In this document: positions 1 to 5,022 of the stretch, piece by piece
How positions within the stretch are numbered: position 1 is the stretch's first letter
Layout: each line of letters opens with the position of its first letter
Source: JBDLID01 sp039715055
GTDB taxonomy: Bacteria > Desulfobacterota > Desulfobulbia > Desulfobulbales > Desulfocapsaceae
Assembly: GCA_039715055.1 (NCBI GenBank)
Contig: JBDLID010000183.1
Coordinates: forward strand, 1-5,244
Direction: 5' to 3'
Length of the DNA stretch: 5,244 nucleotides
Translations under genes and position numbers: made by a program
Notes under the pieces: generated by a model
Seen by the model: the letters and a program-made list of their open reading frames with translations, nothing else
Databases searched by the model: none
What the model was told of the DNA's origin: nothing

Positions 1-54
1 GACTCACCTGTTGTTCTTATTCTTCGCAGTGGTTATACCTTGCTGCCTTAAAAC

Positions 55-79
55 CGGCCACGCGTATTGAGCGTGGTTG
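55..79 (+). other. Hairpin, better formed in plus-strand RNA
   Basis: Positions 55-63 can pair with 71-79 across the 7-nt loop GTATTGA. The core CCACGC/GCGTGG is perfect. The outer extension uses two G-U wobbles that would become C-A mismatches if the minus strand were transcribed. This favours a plus-strand transcript, weakly, since it rests on two wobble pairs. There is no T-run after it, so it is not an intrinsic terminator. Confidence 0.35.
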
Positions 80-185
80 TTCACTCTGCCAAAGGTTGAA
101 AAACTGGTAACAGTGCAGCTGCGCTCCATCTTCGTCCATTTACGCCTTCTCACATAGCACAAGTATGCTTCGAAGTCTTAAGGCC

Positions 186-215
186 ACCTTGAAAAGACAA
201 TTTTTCAAGGTACCC
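186..215. repeat. Palindromic intergenic repeat, copy 1
   Basis: This is a 30-nt palindromic sequence whose arms CCTTGAAAA and TTTTCAAGG are perfect complements around a short centre. An ungapped alignment with 3482-3511 gives 25 identities out of 30 by hand. Because it is a palindrome, the reverse orientation also matches: the 16-mer AAGGGTACCTTGAAAA occurs at 3476-3491 and, on the minus strand, at 202-217. Both copies lie between genes, as expected of a dispersed REP- or MITE-like element or a shared protein-binding site. No transposase is nearby. Confidence 0.6.
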
Positions 216-240
216 TTAAATGAACGAATATAGAGCACAT

Positions 241-289
241 CTGAACAGTTATAGTTCAGCCTAAAGACCTGTTTGTCTTTCTTGCTGAA
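241..289. other. Overlapping, mutually exclusive hairpins
   Basis: The segment TTCAGC (255-260) can take part in two structures. CTGAAC (241-246) pairs with GTTCAG (254-259). Alternatively TTCAGC (255-260) pairs with GCTGAA (284-289), enclosing a second perfect stem AAAGAC (263-268)/GTCTTT (275-280) with a 6-nt loop. The region lies just past the stop of the minus-strand SurA-like gene and could form the 3' end of its transcript. There is no T-tract in the right place for a classical intrinsic terminator. Confidence 0.35.
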
Positions 290-304
290 TAGTTACAAAA
301 ACTG

Positions 305-1357
305 TTACATTCGTTTGATGTAGGCCGACTCCTTTACTCTTGTGACCCACGCCTCAAAATCTTCTTTTGCCTTTTTGTCGTAGATTATTTTCCGGATTTT
401 TTTCTCGACTGTTTCGTAAGGCTCCTGAAAAACAATCTGTCCCTCTCTACTGGAGAGGAGCTTGTAAAACTGGTAACCGGCAGGGGTTTCGACGATTTGA
501 CTGATCTCCCCGGCCTTTAAGGGGAGAATGACCTTCTTCATGTTGTCGGCCATGTCGTCTTCAAGCAGGCTGCCGATATCCCCGCCGTCCACCGCTGAAG
601 GCAGGTCAGAGAATTTTCTGGCCAGCTCCTTGAAGTCCTGGCCTCCGAGAGCAAGAGCTCTGACCCGTTCCGCCCTTTTTCTGGCATCTTCTTTGGCGCT
701 GTCGGAAGAGGCCGGGATAGCCTCCCCTTTTTTATCAAGGCTGAAGCCCATCTGGAGAAGGTAGTAACCGCCCTCGTCCAGGTGTTTGGTATAGTGGGTG
801 TCATAATAGTCGAGGATTTCGTCATCGGTGACGACGATCTTGGAGTGAACCTCATAGCGGGTGAGCTTGGACTGGAGGATTCGATTCTTCAGGCTCTTGC
901 GGAAATCCGCCTCATTCATGCCCATGGACTTGAGGTGATTACTGAACTCCTCGCTGGTCATGCCGCTTTTGGTCATATAATCCCTGGCAGCACCCTCAAT
1001 CTCATTTTCAGAAACACTGATGTTGTGCTTTTCAGCCTCCTGGAGAATGAGTTTACTCTCAATGAGGTTGGTGAGCGTTGCTTCCCTGGCCTTGCTGAGC
1101 GCGTCTGCAAGCTGGTTTGCCGGGACTTCCCGGGTCAGTTTGCGAAACATGGCCTCCCCGGTTTCGTTGACCTCCGACATGGTGATCACCTCGTTGTTGA
1201 CAACGGCCATTACTCGATCAACAATTTCAGCCGAACAGGGGGAAGATCCCAGTAATGTTATGAGCAGAAGGAGCGGGACAGTGAGCAGGCCGTGATTTCT
1301 CCAGCCAGTGGCTGAGCCGGGTGATGAAGTGGTATCCGGAGGACTTATATGTATCAT
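305..1357 (-). CDS. SurA-like periplasmic peptidyl-prolyl cis-trans isomerase (parvulin type)
   Basis: This is a predicted periplasmic chaperone and prolyl isomerase for exported and outer-membrane proteins. In numbering from the start at 1357 (350 residues), a hydrophobic stretch GLLTVPLLLLITLLG ends near a signal peptidase I site after CSA (about residue 43). A SurA-type N-terminal domain follows, opening with EIVDRVMAVVNNEVIT (44 on). One parvulin/rotamase domain spans about 197-302, with FSDLPSAVDGGDIG and a terminal GYQFYKL strand. E. coli SurA is about 428 residues with two parvulin domains, so this is a short, single-domain relative. Start choice is uncertain: the frame stays open to an ATG at 1457-1459, adding 34 residues before the signal peptide, and neither ATG has a clear Shine-Dalgarno. 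I prefer 1357 because it gives a more normal signal sequence. The gene is divergent from the thioredoxin gene, and I see no convincing promoter. The family call is firm; orthology to surA is an inference. Confidence 0.9.
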   Translation of the reverse strand: MIHISPPDTTSSPGSATGWRNHGLLTVPLLLLITLLGSSPCSAEIVDRVMAVVNNEVITMSEVNETGEAMFRKLTREVPANQLADALSKAREATLTNLIESKLILQEAEKHNISVSENEIEGAARDYMTKSGMTSEEFSNHLKSMGMNEADFRKSLKNRILQSKLTRYEVHSKIVVTDDEILDYYDTHYTKHLDEGGYYLLQMGFSLDKKGEAIPASSDSAKEDARKRAERVRALALGGQDFKELARKFSDLPSAVDGGDIGSLLEDDMADNMKKVILPLKAGEISQIVETPAGYQFYKLLSSREGQIVFQEPYETVEKKIRKIIYDKKAKEDFEAWVTRVKESAYIKRM

Positions 1358-1554
1358 GCTGTAAGAGTGTTTTTTGTATTTGCTGACGGTCAGCGGTTTC
1401 GTTGTGTGCCGGAACTGTTTGAACTTGCCCGCAACCAGGATGAACCGGCTGAAAATCATTAACGATTAATCATGAACAGGCAAAGATACCATAAAATCGG
1501 ATTTGGTTCATCCTCTAGCTGTGTTTTTCCATTTCAGCCCGGAACTATTGTGTA

Positions 1555-1582
1555 TTGACTTTATTCGAAGATGGAATATTTT
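1555..1582 (+). promoter_or_regulatory. Putative sigma70 promoter of the thioredoxin-like gene
   Basis: A TTGACT -35 box (1555-1560) and a TATTTT -10 box (1577-1582) are separated by 16 nt. The -35 matches consensus at 5 of 6 positions and the -10 at 4 of 6. The start codon lies about 60 nt downstream, behind a good ribosome binding site. This is the best promoter-like pair in the divergent intergenic region, but it is a motif match only. Confidence 0.45.
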
Positions 1583-1641
1583 GTACAACATGCGTCGCAC
1601 AGGCGTCATCTTAGAATGGTTATCAAAAGGAGCAGTAACCC

Positions 1642-2142
1642 ATGAAAAATAGAATATGGAGGCCATTTTCCCATGGTGTCCTCCTCCTCATATTTGCTTG
1701 TTTTCTCGCTGGACCGGCATATGGTGCCACTCAGATGCCGTCGTTTTCCCTGGCTGATGTGGTAACCGGAAAGAAGGTCGACTCCAGTACATTTGCCGGC
1801 AAGACCCTGCTGGTTACATTTTTTGCCACCTGGTGTCCTCCCTGTATGCAGGAGGTGCCAACGCTTATTCAACTGCAGAATGAACTCGCTGATAAGGGGT
1901 TTTCTGTGGTGGGCCTGTCTGTGGATAAGGGCGGTAAAGGTGTGGTAAAGAAGCTGGTAGAGCAGCGTTCCATTAATTATCCGATACTCATGGCCGATGA
2001 TTCTCTTCCGTCCAAATTTGGCGGTGTCTACGGTATACCAACTTCGTTCCTGATCAACAGCAAGGGTAATGTTGTTAAGAAATACCCAGGCTATGTTCCT
2101 CATATTATTCTGGAAAATGACATTAAGAAAATAATGAATTAG
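1642..2142 (+). CDS. Secreted TlpA/ResA-like thioredoxin-fold protein
   Basis: This is a predicted periplasmic thiol-disulfide oxidoreductase of the TlpA/ResA/AhpC-TSA type, 166 residues long. The N-terminus (MKNRIWRPF, then GVLLLIFACFLAG) is a signal peptide or anchor, with a possible cleavage site near AYG (26-28). The mature part begins with the typical MPSFSLADVVTGKKV strand. It carries the redox motif WCPPC (64-68), within FFATWCPPCMQEVP, and the cis-proline segment GIPTSFLI (P133). Length and order are normal for a single-domain TlpA protein. The start is well supported: AAGGAG at 1627-1632 lies 9 nt upstream of the ATG. Proteins of this type often reduce apocytochrome c or other periplasmic disulfides. 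A role in cytochrome c maturation is only suggested here by a CcsA-like gene 3 kb away. Peroxiredoxin activity is unlikely given the CXXC site. Confidence 0.93.
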   Translation: MKNRIWRPFSHGVLLLIFACFLAGPAYGATQMPSFSLADVVTGKKVDSSTFAGKTLLVTFFATWCPPCMQEVPTLIQLQNELADKGFSVVGLSVDKGGKGVVKKLVEQRSINYPILMADDSLPSKFGGVYGIPTSFLINSKGNVVKKYPGYVPHIILENDIKKIMN

Positions 2143-2156
2143 CGTTCATTATTTTC
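2127..2156. terminator. 12-bp perfect inverted repeat across the stop codon; possible AT-rich terminator or operator
   Basis: Positions 2127-2138 (GAAAATAATGAA) are perfectly complementary to 2145-2156, with a 6-nt loop TTAGCG that contains most of the TAG stop of the thioredoxin-like gene. The right arm ends in ATTTTC, so a weak AT-rich intrinsic terminator is possible, but there is no T-run beyond the stem. The repeat ends one base before the -35 box of the next promoter, so an operator role is an equal alternative. The pairing is seen directly; the function is inferred. Confidence 0.45.
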
Positions 2157-2157
2157 G

Positions 2158-2186
2158 TTGACATCAATTGGTTAGAATTTTATAGT
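2158..2186 (+). promoter_or_regulatory. Near-consensus sigma70 promoter of the small Cys protein gene
   Basis: A perfect TTGACA (2158-2163) is followed by a 17-nt spacer and TATAGT (2181-2186), which matches the -10 consensus at 5 of 6 positions. Transcription would start near 2193, giving a leader of about 64 nt before the ATG at 2257. This is the strongest promoter-like sequence in the window and predicts high expression. Confidence 0.8.
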
Positions 2187-2256
2187 CCAATGGTTTCTGA
2201 CAGCATTTTATTTCAGGTAAATTCAGAATCACTAATTCACTTCAAGGAGAAGGAAC

Positions 2257-2469
2257 ATGAAAAAAGGAATCGTATCTGTACTTCTGGCAATGACTTTCGC
2301 AGTAGCTTCTGTTTCTGTTGGCATGGCTGCCAAAGTTAAGTGTGACGTTAAAGGTGTTGACGGTGATACCGTAACCCTGACCTGTAAGAAAGCCGACAAG
2401 CTGAAGGCTGGCGACAAGGTTGAGGTCAAGACCAAGAAAGGCGGCAGTGCAGCCATCGAGGGTTGCTAA
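2257..2469 (+). CDS. Small secreted lysine-rich three-cysteine protein, function unknown
   Basis: The product has 70 residues: a clear signal peptide (MKKGIVSVLLAMTFAVASVS, ending about AMAA-like GMAA at 22-25) and a mature part of about 45 residues rich in Lys, Val, Asp and Gly. Cysteines lie at 29 and 43, and at 70 as the last residue. The pattern KGVDGDTVTLTCKK, then LKAGDKVEVK, reads as short beta strands with tight turns, like a small beta-barrel (OB- or SH3-like); this fold is my inference. The coding call is strong: AAGGAG (2244-2249) sits 7 nt before the ATG, a near-consensus promoter lies upstream, and a strong intrinsic terminator follows 33 nt after the stop. It is therefore probably a monocistronic, well-expressed gene. 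I do not recognise the family with certainty. Possible roles include metal or thiol binding or interaction with redox proteins. Similar small exported proteins occur in metal-reducing relatives, but I cannot confirm homology. Confidence 0.85.
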   Translation: MKKGIVSVLLAMTFAVASVSVGMAAKVKCDVKGVDGDTVTLTCKKADKLKAGDKVEVKTKKGGSAAIEGC

Positions 2470-2501
2470 TTGACATAAGCCGACTTTTTCGGTAGTTTGC
2501 A

Positions 2502-2541
2502 GGGGGTGATTGGTGGTTTCATCAATCACCCCTTTTTTTTT
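2502..2541 (+). terminator. Strong intrinsic terminator
   Basis: GGGGTGATTG (2503-2512) pairs perfectly with CAATCACCCC (2523-2532). A G-U and a T-A pair can extend the stem inward, leaving a loop of about 6 nt. Nine T residues follow at 2533-2541. It closes the transcript of the small Cys protein and insulates uppP, which must therefore have its own promoter or depend on readthrough. Confidence 0.93.
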
Positions 2542-2627
2542 GTTTTCAGAAGAGACAGACAGAGGTGCTGTCAACCGTCCTGCCCGTTTGGAAAAGTTGT
2601 GATCATGTTTGAGACCAGGGGTTGCAT

Positions 2628-3434
2628 TTGGAGTTGTTGAAGGCCATACTACTTGGGCTGGTACAGGGATTGACGGAGTTTCTTCCCATTTCCAGTTCCG
2701 GCCACCTGGTGATCACCTCTCACCTTCTTGATTTCCAGGGTGCGGGAGTTGCCTTTGATATTTTTGTTCATTTCGGTACGTTGGTCGCCGTGATTGTCGT
2801 TTTTCGAAAAGAGCTGACGGCCATGGTCAAGGCGCCATTTGCGCTGCGCAGAGGGACGCTCGACGAGGAGACCCGAACGTATTTTCTCTGGGATATTTAC
2901 GTTGTAGTGGCGACTATTCCTGCGGTTTTTGCCGGCCTGCTGCTAAAGGATTCCATCGAGGAGATTTTTTCCAGTCTGACCCTGGTCTACGCCATGCTGG
3001 CCCTGACCGGAGTGTTGATGCTGCTCACCAGAAAGCTGCCGGAACGCGGGGTTGTGCTCAACTGCCCCCGTTCTCTTGTCATTGGCTGCGCCCAGGCCAT
3101 GGCGATTCTACCCGGATTGTCCCGCTCGGGTTCGACTATATTTGCGGGGATGGCTCTGGGAGTGGACCGGGAGGTCACGGCCCGCTTCTCATTTATCATG
3201 TCGATTCCGGCGATACTGGGTGCGGTGGTACTGCAGATGAAGGAGCTGATCGGCTCCACACCCGACCAGGAGACCATACTCTGTGTTGCTGGCGGCACCA
3301 TTGCTGCCATGGCTTCCGGTTATGCGGCCATTATCCTGCTCCTTGAAATCGTTCGCCGTAACCGTCTGGTCTGGTTTGGCTATTACTGCCTTCTGGTTTC
3401 TGCGCTGGGCTTTGGCAGTGTGTTGTTGTCCTGA
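2628..3434 (+). CDS. uppP: Undecaprenyl-diphosphate phosphatase (UppP/BacA)
   Basis: This integral inner-membrane enzyme dephosphorylates undecaprenyl diphosphate to the monophosphate, recycling the lipid carrier for peptidoglycan and other envelope polymers; overproduction gives bacitracin resistance in other bacteria. In numbering from 2628 (268 residues) the conserved QGLTEFLPISSSGH motif lies at 13-26, and the second active-site motif PGLSRSGST at 162-170. The rest is a run of hydrophobic helices, and the length is normal for the family. The start is a TTG. TTG codons at 2622, 2628, 2634 and 2637 are all in frame, with no in-frame ATG nearby. I chose 2628 because AGGGG (2617-2621) lies 6 nt upstream, giving the family-typical N-terminus MELLKAILLGLVQGL. 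Starting at 2622 would put that AGGGG directly against the start codon. No clear promoter is seen after the upstream terminator. Confidence 0.96.
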   Translation: MELLKAILLGLVQGLTEFLPISSSGHLVITSHLLDFQGAGVAFDIFVHFGTLVAVIVVFRKELTAMVKAPFALRRGTLDEETRTYFLWDIYVVVATIPAVFAGLLLKDSIEEIFSSLTLVYAMLALTGVLMLLTRKLPERGVVLNCPRSLVIGCAQAMAILPGLSRSGSTIFAGMALGVDREVTARFSFIMSIPAILGAVVLQMKELIGSTPDQETILCVAGGTIAAMASGYAAIILLLEIVRRNRLVWFGYYCLLVSALGFGSVLLS

Positions 3435-3562
3435 GAGTGGGACTAGATTTATCGTGAAAGTAATCTGATTATCGAAAGGGTACCTTGAAAAGGAAATTTT
3501 TCACAGTATCCTGGTGAGGTAAGGGGACTCAGCCCCGCTGTTGCAAAGAGGAATCAAAACAG
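3435..3562 (+). promoter_or_regulatory. Structured intergenic leader upstream of the methyltransferase gene
   Basis: These 128 nt separate uppP from the methyltransferase gene. They contain the palindromic repeat copy (3482-3511), a small G/C hairpin (GGGG 3523-3526 with CCCC 3533-3536, loop ACTCAG) and a Shine-Dalgarno-like AGAGGA (3547-3552). A weak promoter match lies inside the palindrome: TTGAAA (3485-3490), a 16-nt spacer, then TATCCT (3507-3512). The segment 3512-3540 loosely resembles the 3' conserved part of cobalamin riboswitches, but no full aptamer is visible. Transcription of the methyltransferase cluster may begin here. Confidence 0.35.
3482..3511. repeat. Palindromic intergenic repeat, copy 2
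   Basis: This 30-nt segment matches 186-215 at 25 of 30 positions without gaps. The left arm GGTACCTTGAAAA (3479-3491) and right arm TTTTCACAGTATCC (3498-3511) form an imperfect hairpin. The mismatches fall mainly in the right arm, so this copy is a less symmetric version than the first. Similarity stops at the palindrome edges, apart from the AAGGGT extension on the left, which matches copy 1 read in the opposite orientation. Confidence 0.6.
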
Positions 3563-4252
3563 ATGGATATTCGAACTCTGCCTGATAGTGAGCGGGAGAT
3601 CTATAATAAAATCAAGGCTCAGTACAAGGTGCACTTTGACCGTTTAAAGGTCGGCGGCGAGACAATTCGCCTCCTTAAGGTAGCCGATCTGGAGGAATTC
3701 CTTGACGGCAAGGACCCCTTTGCAGACGTCTCTGAATTTCCCTTCTGGATCAAGCTGTGGGAATCGGCCATTGTCCTTGCCTATGTCATGCACAGCCTGC
3801 CCGGCGCGGAAGGCCGAACAGTCCTTGAACTGGGCGCTGGTCTCGGTGCACCCGGTATTGCCGCTGCTGCTGCCGGTTTTGACGTGACCATCACCGACTA
3901 CGAAGATATTATAATGGATTTCCAGCGGGTCAGTGTTGCCGCTTCCGGTCTTGAAAATGTCAAGCTTCGTCATCTTGACTGGCTTGATCCACCGGATATG
4001 GAGCCTTTTGATTTCCTCATCGGTGCTGAAATTCTCTTTCGCGAGGAGTTTTTTGAGCCGTTGCTGAGCGTTTTTCGTAAATACCTCAAACCCGATGGTA
4101 AGATATTTCTGGCCCATGAGGCCACTCGCAAGTCCCTGCCGCTTTTTCTCGAGCGGGCAGCCAGCGAATTCAGGATTGGGATCAACAAGCAGGAGATGAA
4201 AAAGGACGGAGTTGAAAAAACCATCATTATTAATCAGTTGAGTTGGAAATAA
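3563..4252 (+). CDS. Class I SAM-dependent methyltransferase (Methyltransf_16-like, probable protein methyltransferase)
   Basis: This 229-residue protein has a Rossmann-type SAM-binding domain. The region PFWIKLWESA (60-69) precedes the core. Motif I is VLELGAGLGAPGIAAAAAG (87-105), the acidic loop after strand 2 is TDYE (111-114), and LDWLDP (138-143) and DFLIGAEILFREE (150-162) follow. The layout resembles the Methyltransf_16 group, which includes METTL21-type and ETFB lysine methyltransferases; nicotinamide N-methyltransferase-like labels are also applied to such proteins. The substrate cannot be read from the sequence. No zinc site or membrane segment is seen, so it should be cytoplasmic. 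The start has an AGAGGA sequence with about 11 nt spacing. The gene lies 39 nt before the precorrin-2 dehydrogenase gene, so co-transcription is likely, but a tetrapyrrole substrate does not follow from that. Confidence 0.88.
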   Translation: MDIRTLPDSEREIYNKIKAQYKVHFDRLKVGGETIRLLKVADLEEFLDGKDPFADVSEFPFWIKLWESAIVLAYVMHSLPGAEGRTVLELGAGLGAPGIAAAAAGFDVTITDYEDIIMDFQRVSVAASGLENVKLRHLDWLDPPDMEPFDFLIGAEILFREEFFEPLLSVFRKYLKPDGKIFLAHEATRKSLPLFLERAASEFRIGINKQEMKKDGVEKTIIINQLSWK

Positions 4253-4291
4253 TGGTGTTCTGTCCAGCTTCAAAACTGCAATAATTACCCA

Positions 4292-4972
4292 ATGAACCTT
4301 TATCCGATCAATCTCAATATCCGCGATCGACTGTGTGTGGTCGTTGGCGGCGGTAAGGTGGCCCTGCGCAAGGTTAAGTCCCTGCTCGGCTGTCGGGCGA
4401 AGGTCAGACTGGTCAGTCCTGAGCTGTGTGTTGAACTGCAGCGTCTTGCCGAAGAAGACCTGGTCGAGTGGCGCAGGAAAGGGTATGAAACCGGAGATCT
4501 CGAAGGAGCTTTTATCGCATTTGCCGCAACAGACCGGCGCGAGGTGCAGGAGCTGGTCGTCCGTGACGGCGGCTCGACCTCGACCATGATCAATGTGGCC
4601 GACAGTCCCAGGGACAGCGATTTTCACATTCCGGCCAGTCACCGCCAGGGACGTCTGCTGCTTACGGTTTCCACCGGTGGAGGCAGTCCGGCGCTGGCTG
4701 CCCGCCTGCGAAGACGTTGCGCCGCCCATTATGGTGTGGAATATGATCTGCTGATCGGCCTGATGGCTGATGTCAGGAAAAAGGTTCTTGCCGGGCAGAC
4801 ATCCGGTGAACAGAACCAGAAACTCTTTGAGTCTCTGCTCGACAGTGGTCTCGAGCTGTTTATTGCCGGCCGGGACTGGCACTCTCTGGAGAGTACGCTC
4901 CGGAAACTGCTGCCGGCTGATATCGAGGCTGGGGAACTGGTTCGGAGGCTGCGTGGGCGATTGTCGGATTAA
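4292..4972 (+). CDS. Precorrin-2 dehydrogenase / sirohydrochlorin ferrochelatase family protein (Met8/CysG-N)
   Basis: The protein (226 residues) should oxidise precorrin-2 to sirohydrochlorin with NAD+, and may also insert Fe2+ to make siroheme as Met8 and the CysG N-terminal half do. It opens with MNLYPINLNIRDRLCVVVGG, with the dinucleotide-binding segment VGGGKVALRK at 18-27 and AATDRREVQ at 78-86. NVADSPRDSDFHIPA (101-115) carries the Asp (D104) equivalent to the catalytic Asp of CysG (NVVD), and STGGGSPALAARLR spans 127-140. There is no uroporphyrinogen methyltransferase domain, so it is a stand-alone enzyme like SirC or Met8. The ATG at 4292 is the only start between the preceding stop and the conserved N-terminus, yet it has no good Shine-Dalgarno. 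It sits between the methyltransferase and the CcsA/HemX-like gene, which is consistent with a heme/siroheme operon. In sulfate reducers sirohydrochlorin also feeds the alternative heme pathway and dissimilatory sulfite reductase. Confidence 0.94.
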   Translation: MNLYPINLNIRDRLCVVVGGGKVALRKVKSLLGCRAKVRLVSPELCVELQRLAEEDLVEWRRKGYETGDLEGAFIAFAATDRREVQELVVRDGGSTSTMINVADSPRDSDFHIPASHRQGRLLLTVSTGGGSPALAARLRRRCAAHYGVEYDLLIGLMADVRKKVLAGQTSGEQNQKLFESLLDSGLELFIAGRDWHSLESTLRKLLPADIEAGELVRRLRGRLSD

Positions 4973-5022
4973 GGCTGCCTTGAACTGTAAATTAACGTCA
5001 CTTCTTTTGTAACACAAATTTT

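Larger units (their letters stand above)
1..304. other. Non-coding region with hairpins, downstream of the SurA-like gene
   Basis: I see no supportable gene in these 304 bases. One plus-strand frame is open from position 3 to a TAA at 108-110 and again from 111 to a TAG at 231-233. It has no start signal and no recognisable product, so I do not call it coding. The region holds a hairpin at 55-79, an imperfect palindrome centred on GCAGCTGC (112-125), a palindromic repeat (186-215) and alternative hairpins at 241-289. Between 96 and 208 a TTGAAAAA/TTTTTCAA pair of inverted 8-mers brackets about 113 nt. This density of structure suggests an intergenic repeat element or a structured RNA rather than a protein gene, but which of these is unresolved. 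Confidence 0.5.

Noticed and set aside
73..79. Possible lipoprotein nature of the SurA-like protein, from the Cys near the end of its signal peptide
   Set aside because: Residues SSPC do not form a lipobox (no Leu at -3 and Pro just before the Cys), so ordinary signal peptidase I cleavage after CSA is more likely. (The interval refers to residues 73-79 counted from the ATG at 1459, not to bases.)
3..233. Plus-strand frame open except for a single TAA at 108-110, as a possible broken gene
   Set aside because: It has no start, no recognised domain and a composition typical of non-coding spacer; hairpins and repeats explain the region better. A homology search could reopen this.
782..1255. A 157-codon plus-strand open frame
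   Set aside because: It is antisense to the SurA-like gene, whose motifs are unambiguous; no ribosome binding site or domain was seen.
1591..1606. Direct GCGTC repeats between the promoter and ribosome binding site of the thioredoxin-like gene
   Set aside because: Two 5-mers are too short to support an operator call.
1606..2103. A 165-codon minus-strand open frame
   Set aside because: It is antisense to the WCPPC thioredoxin gene and has no recognisable features.
2242..2574. Minus-strand open frames opposite the small Cys protein
   Set aside because: The plus-strand gene has promoter, ribosome binding site, signal peptide and terminator; the opposite frames run through the terminator stem and have none of these.
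3644..5017. A 457-codon open frame on the minus strand opposite the methyltransferase and precorrin-2 dehydrogenase genes
   Set aside because: It is antisense to two genes with clear family motifs. Its translation is rich in Gln and Thr with no recognisable domain, and it has no convincing start signal. It reads as a codon-bias shadow.
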